From Sanderia malayensis (taxonomy: Eukaryota; Cnidaria; Scyphozoa; Semaeostomeae; Pelagiidae): a stretch of DNA of 64,000 nucleotides. Where the stretch lies: assembly GCA_013076295.1 (NCBI GenBank), contig RQOL01000659.1:1-64000 (forward strand). Reading direction: 5' to 3'. The notes below the pieces were generated by a model. That model ran no database searches. It was not told the origin of the DNA and worked only from the letters and a program-made list of their open reading frames with translations. The translations under genes were made by a program, and so were the position numbers. Below, piece by piece: positions 23,001 to 33,150 of the stretch (positions are counted from its first letter, which is position 1; every line of letters starts with the position of its first letter).

Positions 23001-26000
23001 AGCTGGGATTGTTTTATTTTCTTGAGCTGGCATTGTCTTATTTTGTTGAGCTGGCATTGTCTTATTTTGTTGAGCAAACATTGTTTTATTTTGTTGAGCT
23101 GGGATTGTTTTATTTTGTTGAGCTGGGATTGTCTTATTTTCTTGAGCTGGCATTGTCTTATTTTGTTGAGCTGGCATTGTCTTATTTTGTTGAGCTGGGA
23201 TTGTTTTATTTTCTTGAGCTGGCATTGTTTTATTTCGTTGAGCAAACATTGTTTGATTTTGTTGAGCTGGCATGGTTCCATTCTGTTGAGCTGGCATTGC
23301 TCCATTTTGTTGCGTTTGCATTGTTCCATTTTGTTGCGTTTGCATTGTTCTATTTTGTTGAGCTGGCATTGTCTTATTTTGTTGAGCTGACATTGCCTTA
23401 CTCTGTTGAGCTGGCATTGTCTTATTCTGCTGAGCTGGCATTGCTCCATTTTGTTGCGTTTGCATTGTTCTATTTTGTCCAGCTTGTTTTGTGCTGTTTT
23501 TTAGAACTTGCGAATTTGAAACATAACTTAGGCCACCAAGCGGACCTCTTTTAGCCAACCCACGACGAACAATATCCCAATTGAAGCTTGGTGATGCCTT
23601 GTCATCAAACAGCTCAACAAAGAGTTTTCCACTTTCATTTTCGGATTCTCCAGCACTGATTATATTCATAAAACTTTCCTGTAAGAAGGAACGAGAAAAT
23701 AACTAACTGAAAGTAGTCTGAAAGAAGAGCTTCAAAATCAACAGGCATCACATGGACTCATTAGAAAGTACGAGCAAGTCAAGCGGATACAGTGATTAGT
23801 GGCAAAAATGAGAAGTTACGAGCAATAACAAAGTTAAACAAGCAGATAAAAATCGTACCAGAAGATCAAAAATGTAGAATAAGATGTAGAAGAAAGTAAA
23901 CTATTGTACAAAATAGAAAAGGCAAAAGAAGGTAAAAGGATGTACAAGAAAGAAAATTATGTATAAGAAGAGAGAAAGATTTAGAAAAAGAATGATGTAC
24001 AAAAAAATAAAAGTAGGCACAAAAAAGAAAGAAGAATGTACACGAAGAGAAAAAAATGTAAAAGAAAGTAAAATTACGTAAAATGAAAAGGTGTAAAAGA
24101 AAGCAAAAAATGGTAGAAGACGAATAAAGATGTACAAGAAGATGGGAAATGTAGAAAAAAGTAACAAAATGTACAGCCATGAAAGAAGATAGAAAGATGT
24201 AGAAGAAAGTAAAATAGTCCTCAAGAAGATAGAAAGATTGAATAGAAGGAATAAAAATGCTGGTCACCTTGTCTATTCTTTCACGCAGCAGTGAAGTGAT
24301 ATGAGTAACACTATTTTCAGTTCGAATACCAGCTAGCGCTGCCCTCTCTGCTAATGTCGGAATATCTTTTATCTCCTGGCTCAAATCATAGAGATCGTCC
24401 ACAGTGGCCCTGATCTTTCGTCCCGAATCAGGGTCATGCAGATGCACCTAAAAGCATCGTAAATATCATAACAGGATAATTAGTCGTAAGTCATTGTTAA
24501 CAATGCATCAGCACACACATTTAAACCCTAATTAATATCTACTTACATGCTAGATCTTGTATACGTCACAACCCTTAGCTAATTGGAGCATCAAAATGAC
24601 AATGAAACATTGGAAAGATTTATAGCATCATTCTAAAACACACCGCATTTGTTCTGTTAAACAGACTTTCCCTAATAAACGCCCACACAAATAAATAGGC
24701 GTTTAATAGATCAAATACGGCAGATCTATAGTTAAAACGAGTTTCTCACCATTTTACTGTACAAAAAGTTGCAAGCCAGCTCGATCACAACGACTCTGAG
24801 ATTTCCAGACTCTTGCTTTAAACACAGCATAGAACCAACAATTATGTCGCCTTTTTTCTGTAAATTTCAACCGTAAAAATCACCAATAAGGCATGCAAAA
24901 TAAATGTGTGAAAGACAACAAAGGAGTGAAAATAAGAAATAAGAAATAGAAAATGTTCTACTAACTTCTGGGATGAAAGATTCCAATAGCTTTTTTAGTT
25001 TTGCCAAATGCTGCTCAGAATGACACGTCCTCATGTAAAATAGACTTGGCGAATCGACCTAAAATTTTATGAAAAATCGTTAAATTTCACAGTTGGATAA
25101 GCTCTTAATAACAGATAAACTGTGAAACACCCGAAAGAAACAAGAAGTTTAGTCCAGTTACCGATATGCGAAATGAAAGGAGGCTGATGTGAAGAAATCT
25201 AATTTAGTCAGTTATAGACTTTTTAACGACATACTTTTTTTACACAATATAATGTATCAAAGTTGCGTGTGTAACTATATTGATGCAATAAAATAATTTG
25301 ACGAATAAAAATTAGTTACATCAAAGATTGTTACAACGTTTCGGGCTTGACCCGTTATCAAGTAATGAACAAGGTATCATAACGTTACTTGATAACGGGT
25401 CAAGCCCGAAACGTTGTAACAATCTTTGACGTAACTAATTTTTATTCGTTGAATTATTTTAATACTCTTACACACTTTTTCATAAGAACAATGATAACAA
25501 TTGCTTCGATTGCTGGCAGCATATGAAGATGGAGACAAATCAAGGTATTCAAATAAATAGTCTTTGTAGGAAAAAATAGAATCATCTTACTGCTGAAACT
25601 TTAACTTGCAAAAGCATGTTTGGTTGGTATTCAAAGATACTTGGTTGCAATTTTGATGTGCTGACAGGCGTTTCAAGGTTAGGAAGTTCCAGTCCGTCTT
25701 TTACACTATGTTTCATCTTTGGCTCTGTTGGCGAGCTATAATTCATGCTTGGCTTATCCGTCATCCTATGGCTCGTGTTTGGTTCACTTTTCATTCCATT
25801 CTGGATGGGTAGTTGACGTTCGTTACTCGGCCATCTGCTGACAATTCCATGTTTTAGCAACTCGTCTTCCAGACATGCATTTTCAAGGCCGGGTACTTTA
25901 ATGCTCTTGAGCATAATAACATGAGACTAAAACGCAACATAAATTAGTAAATTATAGCAGAATCAAATCCGTTTGGCCAAATTTTACCGTTTCCCATAAA

Positions 26001-29000
26001 ATTCCCGAAAATTACATGAATAAGAATTCAATACAAAACATACAACTGCAAAGTTCATTTTCCTCAGCTTAAAAATAAGCTTTTAAGCTTAATTTTGACA
26101 AAAATGGCATTTCTGCCTGATCAAACATTTGACCGAATTTTGCCCAAATTCGATGTTACCCCCCCCCCACACACACACAGACAGAAAATACATCCCTATA
26201 TACGATGCTTTTAATTGTTTTTCATAAAACATTAGGTGAGTTCAGAGAAATCAGATACGTACCTCTGAATTTGATGCATCCTTAACAACTTCAGCTTCAA
26301 TCACTTTTCCAGTACAAATATCATTCAGTAATGCGACCCCCTTTTCCGCCAGTAATTTATGATCCGTTTTTTGTTTAAAACCTGATAAAACAAAGCATTA
26401 CATCAGAGAGAATTTTCTGAACCTACTTTGGACTACACTTATTCAAATTAATTCGAGCTTGCTTTGCGTTTAAACCATACAGGGGCGCCCAAGACCTCCC
26501 AGAAATCCGATTGGGGTGAATCGTTTGTCATAACATAGTTCATAAACTATGTATATACACTTACTGAGCATAAGTTACGCACCACCGAATGAAAAATGGC
26601 GCCACGCCACGCAAATTCTCTCTCATTTAAAAGAGAATGTTTTCAAATTTCAAATTCAAATTGGAAAGAGAATTACACATTGGAAAGTCTTTGTTTATCT
26701 TATATCTCTATGGCTCAGTAAGTGTATTTCAACGTAACGTTCCGTTTATTGTGTATGCTCTACACATAGCCTATCACTCTACACGGTGTGCAACATTAGA
26801 CTTGTCCACATCGTCCTGTTCAGCAGTTGTCAAATGAACGAATCACAAGGACGTAATGCAGCGAGTCTATTGCAACATCATCAAACTCAAGGAGATACAG
26901 GAGCGTTTGTTACACGGGGAATTGGTTCGAGTAAATATTACCAGGCTTGCAGAGAAAGATTCAAGACTCTATATAGAATGTTCAACAGTGTTATTGCTCT
27001 TACCGTGGAGTTTAACAGGTATGGCCTGAGGTGGTAGAGTCCAGTAGCTCTTACTGATGCACATGAAATTGTCTGCAGAGATAACCTCGGTATTGCCGTA
27101 ATCACAAAAGTATACCTTGAGCTCGTTTCTTGACTTGTCATTGCCAAGCACCCAACACCTGCAATGCAATAAAACAAAACATGGTACTCACAAATAACAA
27201 CTGACTCCCGAAGAGCCATGAAAGGGGCTTGGGCATATTCTAAAGAAACATGAACAGCATCACACTTGGACAACTCATAAAATCTGTTGATAAAGTGTTA
27301 GGTGGACTTTATAAGGCCGCGTTTAGGCCGTGTCGAATTTAATTCAAACAAGATTTGAATTAAGTTCGACGTAAATTCAGCCGTATAAAGTGGCATTTTA
27401 ATTAAGTGCTGCACTTTGAATTAAGTGCATCAGGATTTGCCGAACTTAATGCACAAGTGCGACACAAATGCGACGTGGCTTTATACGGCTGCATTTTGGT
27501 CGCACTCAAATGAAATTTTATATCACTTCATGTGATATAATGATGAAATATGTCAAATTTTTCCAGTCAAGCACTCTGCGTATGTGTGATACTTTTTTGT
27601 TACGTCACGATGATATGAGGAGTTGAATTAAATGTGGCAAACAAAACACGCATAAAGTGAATGTCGCACTTATGTCGCATTTAGGTCGAATCTAATGAAT
27701 TAAATTAGACACGACCAAAATGCGGCCGTATAAAGTAAGCCTTATACAGTTGAGTTTCGCTATCTCGAACTCGCAAGGGAAATAAAAATTTGTTCGACAC
27801 AGCGGGAGTTCGAGATATCACCCAAATAGAAAACGAAGGGAAATGGGAATCTGTTCCAGACAACCGAGTTGTTCGAGATAACCGAGCTCGATATAGCGAG
27901 ATTCGACAGTAATTGTCAAATCGAAAAATGAAAATGACAACACGCTTCCTATAATTCTACTGTTGATTCTATACTAATGATTCTACAAAATTGAAAAAAT
28001 GACTCCAGAAATCAAAATTACAGTTCCACGAAGCGACACCAAAGCAACGTTATAGAAAACAACCCTTGAAGAGAACAAATAAAAACGTGTACAGTTGAAA
28101 CTCAATAAATCGACTACGATGTAAGTCACATTCTTTAACTCGTCGAACACCTTTCTGTCTCCATAGATTTTCGCGTCACTTATTTGGTCCCCTCAAAAAC
28201 TATCCAGTCAATCAAACATCAAACAAAAAAAAATTTGTCATTTCTCGGGGTGTATGTGACAAATCAAAATTATTTGACTGCAGAAGTCGTGTGCTCTAAA
28301 GCAACTCAGTGAATGAGATCAGCAAGTATTAATAAGTTGCACTGAGAATCCGCTTAAAGTGGGAGTTTATCATATTCATAAAAATCCGCTGAGGATTTTA
28401 TCATATTCATAAAAATCTGCATAAATCCTTGAAATGCTTTGATAAACATAATGCAGTGTGTGCAAGGTAATAATCCCATGACTACATTCTATCATCAAGT
28501 TCTGTCTTCACATACCTGTACCAAACTCCGTCTTCATAAAACTTTGCAGCACCGAAATGATTTATGCCAGGTAAAACATTGCTTCTTGGTGCCACATTCT
28601 CGAGCTCTTTTCCGAGTTTTTTGTCAAGCTCTCTACATGCTTCCTCCTTAAAAGCAACCAACGTTTCGGATCCTTCACAATGACGTTCAAAATGTAATGA
28701 TTAGAACATATTGAAAGACATAAAAAATCGAAACACTGCATATTAAGCAGAAAAGAATACAGCTAAATATAATTGTGCTAGGGATACATGAAATAAAGAC
28801 TAAGGTGGAGTTGAAAGATCTTCAAAGTTAAGCTGAAGAAACTTCCTGATTTGCTGTCAAGTTGGTCATATATCATTTAGAAAGCTAGATGAAATAAAAC
28901 TCACAAATTCTGATCTTTGCATCCAAAATCGACAAGCATCAAGTGCAAATGTGATGATTAGCTGGATCTTATCAGGAAAATCAGAAGCACATGGAGGCCT

Positions 29001-31589
29001 TTTCCGGCAACTCATCTGGAACAACCTTGACATGGTGAGAAAATTGTGCCAACAATCATCTTCTAGAGTGTTTTCCTTGTTCGCTTCATCCTGATGAAAA
29101 TGTCAAAAGTTCAAGCTTGACTGCTACTTGTAAAATAGTTTGAGAGATTTTTGTTGGCCAAAATTACTACATACTTTAAATACCGTAAATCCTTGAATAA
29201 GCCCCTGGGGGCTTTTTTGCAAAAACGAAATTTTAGCCTAACTATTGTTCAATATTAAACAAAATAAAAGCTATACGATGCAGTCAACTGATGAAGTTAT
29301 TGGTTTAATATCCTTGCAAATGATTATCAAGATGGGGGCTTATTCGAGGGGAGGGCTTATTTGAAGATGGGGGCTTATTCGAGGATTTATGGTAATTAAG
29401 CTGGGTGTATTTCAAACTGTTCAAGCAATGTCCAGGGTGTCAGAAAGAAAGCAAGGCAATATGGATGACTATTTGTGAACGTCAGGGGAATGATCAAAGT
29501 CTGCTTGCAAATTTTCAGAGTATTAGGATAAAAATCTGACATACCTGATTTGGGTTTTTTCCAGTTGCTTGCTTCATGGTTGTTGTTTCCATGATTGCTT
29601 CTTTCATGGTTGTTGTTTCCATGGTTGTTGCTTCCATGGTTGTTTTTGATGAGCTATTTTGCAATGTGACATTAGGATCAGGCTCATCATTTCCTTGCTG
29701 ACCTTTGCTATGAATATTGGTATTTTGTGTTGGCAACGGTTGAATGTTCGGCACTTGGACGCCTCTATTCCTTTCTGCCAAATGCTGCACTGGCAAAGCT
29801 GCATGCCATGGCATGGAAAATAAAGGTAACGGTAAGAGACCTTGTTCAAGCACTGGAACATTTTGCTGTCCTGGAAAAACTGATGGTGCAGTGGGTTGTA
29901 CTTCATTAACTAAAAGGGACATTGGTGGAGTTGGCAAAATTCCTTCACCTTTCTTTAAAATTTTTTCACTTGCAGGATTGACAGTGAGCTTAAGTCCCAT
30001 GTATTCACTGTCTTGCATCTTCTCAATCGCATTAGCAGCCACATCTCTTGATTTGAATCTACAGAACACAACATTTTCTCTAAAAATAAATAAAATGTGT
30101 TATGAACAAATTAATTTGCTCAATTTCCAATGTGTAATTCTCTCTATGTACAGAGATATATCAATAAGAGGGAAATATTTCATTGACTAAATGACTAAAC
30201 CAAAGAACCAATATATACCTTCCAGAACTAACTTCAAATGGTTTAAATCCTGCTGCCTCAAAGTGCCATTCAATGAGATCCTTCAAAAGATTCTGCAAAA
30301 GAATTGACAGTCTTTTTATAAAAGATCTTACAGCATATGAAAATCTGCATACCAATTGCCTATATTGTTATCCAATTGGCATACTGAGATACAAATTACC
30401 AACTGCAATTGTGAACAAAACTCGTACAAAAGAGCTACCAACCCTTACCTTCATCAGCTTTATTCAATCCCTCCCAAATCCCCTAAAATGGTTGTCCCTT
30501 CAATTACACCCACCCTACAATTAGAATTTTGCTGATAATGTGCAATACTTTTTCTAGAGAGAACATTGCTTAAGAGGGGAAGGGGTTGAAGGATACATGC
30601 ATACCGTATTTCCTCTAATTAGCGCCGACCCTCTTTTAACCGCCCCCCTCCAATAAGTGCCCACCCTAAAATAAAAAAGTGTGAACTAATTCTTACATTT
30701 TCACTGTTTTGTTGAAATAATTTTGCAAAATATTTACTAATTTTGCAAAACATTTAATAAGCACTGGGGCACTTATTAGAGGAAATACAATATGTCTCAG
30801 GACTTTTATTGCCTGTTGTAGTTTGTTGTTAATCTTTTAAAGTCATCTCTACTAGTGTGTAGTAACAATATGTGTGTAGTATGTGATGACTCATATTAGT
30901 TTGTTGTTATTATTTGCTGGTGATCCTGCCAAAATACTTACAATTGGAGGAAATTTCTGTTTCTCATCAATCAGTGAAACTTTTACATACACAGAGAATA
31001 GTCCCCGTGCATTTTGAAGTAGTTCAGGAAGTTTTGTCTGATCAACAACTGATGTTACTTTGTCGTTACTTCTGGCAAAAGAGTTATTTGCTGCAGCATT
31101 TTTCTTATGATTTGAAGAGCCTTTCCATGACGACCTAGAATTAGCTTGCATATTGCTCTTCTCTGCAGCCCCCAAGTTTGCTGGTGCTGAGCTTGAATGG
31201 TGAATGTTTTTACCCTTTGTTGTCCCTCTCTTCCTGGCCCTCCATTCTGCAATTTCAGAAGGAGACAATGGCTTTGTCCCTTGCCCAAACCCACCATCAG
31301 CCATACGTTTTGCGTGGACCGAATTGAAACACGTCTTATCTAAAACAGCGAATACCCTGTTGTCTTCATCTTTTTCCCTCCACTCCAATTTTACGACGTC
31401 AGGAATCGACATGAGGAATTCAAATAAACTCTCGAAGCCCAGTTTTCGCCATGGTAAAATCTCGCCGACAAGCTGACTATAATCATGTTCAATTCTCGAC
31501 TGTTTAACACCAGATTTCGCCATCAAAATCGATCTCAAAAATTGCTTGACATCGTCAGGGACTGTCTTGTTTGATGATTGTCCTGGCAT
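20061..31589 (-). CDS. LOTUS-RRM-Tudor-Tudor germ-granule protein (TDRD5/7-like)
   Basis: Large protein of about 1,800 residues of the LOTUS/Tudor type, which scaffolds germ granules and binds helicases and methylated Argonautes. Exons on the minus strand: 30942-31589, 30219-30292, 29545-30079, 28905-29090, ~28516-28672, 27004-27158, 26263-26381, 25591-25926, 24966-25058, 24750-24857, 24268-24447, 21770-23678, 20767-21619 and 20061-20145. The LOTUS domain is at ~11-75 (VKQFLRSILMAKSGV, LGFESLFEFLMSI). An RRM lies at ~198-280 (VYVKVSL, NVVFCRF). Extended Tudor 1 spans ~440-600 (KFYEDGVWYR, VYFCDYGNTE, LPPQAI) and Tudor 2 ~725-870 (SPSLFYMRTC, ERAALAGI). An octapeptide array follows at ~925-1490, then a Ser-rich region and a C-terminal coiled coil. 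Phases agree everywhere except between the fourth and fifth exons, where a one-base mismatch leaves the border unresolved. Tudor 2 lacks the DYGN strand motif (it has IELACN). Confidence 0.85.
20571..20640 (+). repeat. tRNA-like SINE head in last Tudor-gene intron
   Basis: TTGGCTGATAAGCTGAAGC (A-box region), a CATGC/GCATG anticodon-like stem and GGGTTCGAGCCAA (B-box) resemble a tRNA body. A 23-bp palindrome follows immediately at 20629-20679. Confidence 0.5.
20629..20679. repeat. perfect 23-bp inverted repeat, 5-base loop
   Basis: AAGGCATGACCTCCAATGGA with TAA is followed after AAGCC by its exact complement. It directly abuts the tRNA-like element and may be its tail or an insertion junction. 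Confidence 0.85.
21960..23480 (-). repeat. 24-bp coding tandem array (octapeptide MPAQQNKT / MFAQQNKT)
   Basis: About 60 contiguous 24-nt units inside the twelfth Tudor-gene exon encode M-(P/F/Q/S)-(A/T)-Q-(Q/E)-N-(K/G/R)-T. Two main unit types alternate irregularly (MPAQQNKT, MFAQQNKT) with variants MQTQQNGT and IPAQENKT. The period is a multiple of three and the unit has no stop in several frames, so long shadow ORFs appear on both strands. The frame is held throughout, arguing for selection on, or recent expansion of, coding sequence. Confidence 0.93.
23860..24250. repeat. purine-rich degenerate repeat in a Tudor-gene intron
   Basis: Loose repetition of GATGTAGAAGAAAGTAAAAT-like units, strongly A/G on the + strand. 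The apparent minus-strand ORFs rich in Phe/Tyr/Ser come from this composition. Confidence 0.7.
25290..25460. repeat. long palindrome (75-bp arms) in a Tudor-gene intron
   Basis: Arms 25290-25364 and 25386-25460 are nearly perfect complements (AACGTTTCGGGCTTGACCCG versus CGGGTCAAGCCCGAAACGTT), with a loop of about 20 bases. Typical of a recently inserted fold-back MITE. Confidence 0.88.
26159..26185 (+). repeat. C-run and CA microsatellite
   Basis: A run of nine C bases followed by CACACACACA in a Tudor-gene intron. Confidence 0.8.
27301..27741. repeat. TTA-flanked MITE (Harbinger-type)
   Basis: Left end GGTGGACTTTATAAGGCCGC and right end GCGGCCGTATAAAGTAAGCC are inverted, with TTA at 27298-27300 and 27742-27744. 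Internal GAATTAAGT/TTAATTC blocks add secondary pairing. The TTA duplication matches PIF/Harbinger insertion. Confidence 0.8.
27747..27909. repeat. TA-flanked MITE, CAGT/TTCGA family
   Basis: Starts CAGTTGAGTTTCGCTATCTC and ends TATAGCGAGATTCGACAG, between TA dinucleotides. It abuts the TTA-flanked MITE at 27301-27741. Related to 19,215-19,399. Confidence 0.7.
29183..29392. repeat. TA-flanked MITE, CCGTAAATCC family, copy C
   Basis: Left CCGTAAATCCTTGAATAAGC and right GCTTATTCGAGGATTTATGG with flanking TA, in a Tudor-gene intron. An internal deletion makes it shorter than the 10975 copy. Confidence 0.8.
30604..30792. repeat. MITE with CCGTATTTCCTCTAATTAGC ends
   Basis: Left CCGTATTTCCTCTAATTAGC and right CACTTATTAGAGGAAATAC are inverted. 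Related GCGCTAATTAGAGGAAGTAC sequence ends at about 60,500, and cognate GCGCC/AATAAGTGCC fragments lie near 53,670-53,730. Confidence 0.65.
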
Positions 31590-33150
31590 ATTTGCAAAAT
31601 TGATATTGAAGCGTCAAAAAGTAAGCCAAGGTCTTCTAGGCCGGCCAGGCCAAAAGATTTGCTTTACACCTTGCTAATGTAAGCATTCGCCAGCTACACT
31701 TTCTGATATAAACATATATCACGTCTTCGTATTGTCTTTGAAATTTGCAGAAAGTATTTTGAAATCAAAAAACAACCAAAAACACCAACCAAAAACAGCA
31801 TGGATCTCAAAGGACATGAGCTTGTCGCCAGCGCTGAGTGAGAGGAGAGAACAAATGGACCAGCCAAACCGAAGCTGGAGTTGGAGTTCTCAATGGGAGT
31901 TTTGCACGAACACACTCCCACCTTTTACTACATTTCGTGACGTTCCAGCCACTGTGGTTCCAGCATGAAAATGGGACGAGTACGTGGGTCTTCCATAAAT
32001 TTTGTTGCGACATTTGTTCTGAAGGAAAAAAAAGAATAGCTGTGAATCCAGAGTTCACTTCTTATACGTGACTGGAATTAGCAAGTAGTATACTTTTACG
32101 TTTACCAAGATCTTACTTGCTTCGTTTTGCTATATGATATTTCTTGGTTTCTATTTCTATTTCTATTGGTTTATTTGCATAAAGTTTTACAACTTAGTTT
32201 CGCAAATGTTGAAATAAGTAAATAAATAAATAATCTAATAATCGGAATAAGTAAATATAAAAGTTACAATAAAACTATGAGCATCCTTGTTAAAATATTT
32301 TATTTACATGTCGTACACAAGACGGATAAATTGAGAAGTACGGTTAAATGTTGAATCAAACTTCAAAAATCAACGTTAATAAATTATCATAAACTATAAA
32401 ATTTGTTTAATTCTTCTTTAAAGTCATTCAGGTTGACAGAGTTCACTATTTTCGATGGCAGTTTGTTCCATGATTTTACGCTTGAAGGAAAGAAACGAGA
32501 AGAAATTCAATGGTTTTGTTTCTTTATTGCTCGTACTGTATGTTGTATTGCACTGTGATTTGTCCTTGCCGTACGTGAAGTTGTGTTGCTGGTTGCTGTG
32601 GCCTTGTGTGAACTGTATTTATAATGTGTGATATGCTATTTTCATTGTGAGTGGCAGTTATGGGCCACCGTAGTTTATAGATAGTGGATAACCACGCTTT
32701 TATATCCCTTGTATACCTTTACCCTAACTCCTCGAATCCCCCCTCGAATAAGCCCCCCTCCCAAACATGGTAATCTTGAGCATGCGTACCAATGGAGCCA
32801 GAGACATGTTGCTAGATTCGAATAATGGAATATGGGTAAAGACAAACAAACACAACATACAATAAAAACAAATGATCACTTTTTCACTTTAGATTTAAAG
32901 TTTACTTTGGACTCAGCCAAGCAACGCCATACAATCAATGGCGATCAGTTGTGGATAATCAATGTCAATCAAAAAATGATCAAAGTAATCACACTGAAGT
33001 GAGATGATATCACTCTTGGTTTTTCACTTCCAAGGCAACAACTGGACAATCAACTATAATGTTAGTATCTTATTTCATTCTTCACTCTATTGTGGCTTGA
33101 ATTAGCTGTTTGTTGACCAAAACTTGAATTTCCAACGTCTTTTCATCCAG
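31590..33150. other. spacer between divergent genes, with a LINE relic
   Basis: Lies upstream of both the Tudor gene (minus) and the next + strand gene, so promoters for both should be here, but no core elements are recognisable. The 5' exon(s) of the + strand gene may also lie here. A LINE 3' remnant occupies about 32,150-32,520, and a MITE fragment (CCTCGAATAAGC) lies near 32,735. Confidence 0.45.
32150..32520 (-). mobile_element. LINE 3' end (C-terminal reverse transcriptase ORF tail)
   Basis: On the minus strand, 32,391-32,500 reads SRFFPSSVKSWNKLPSKIVN and continues to FKEELNKF before a stop, the signature C-terminal tail of many LINE reverse transcriptases (W-N-x-L-P motif). The AT-rich 3' region ends in the short repeat AGAAATAGAAATAGAAA near 32,150, a typical LINE tail. 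The rest of the element is absent (5' truncation). Confidence 0.7.

Noticed and set aside
21983..23554. 523- and 323-codon + strand ORFs (FVEQTLSYFVEL- and LSKHCLILLSW-type)
   Set aside because: They are antisense readings of the 24-bp repeat in the Tudor gene. The period is a multiple of three and the unit has no stops, so these frames stay open by construction.
23866..24224. 193- and 107-codon minus-strand ORFs rich in Phe/Ser/Leu
   Set aside because: Only the first ~60 codons of the longer one (to 24268) are a Tudor exon. The rest is purine-repeat intron sequence.
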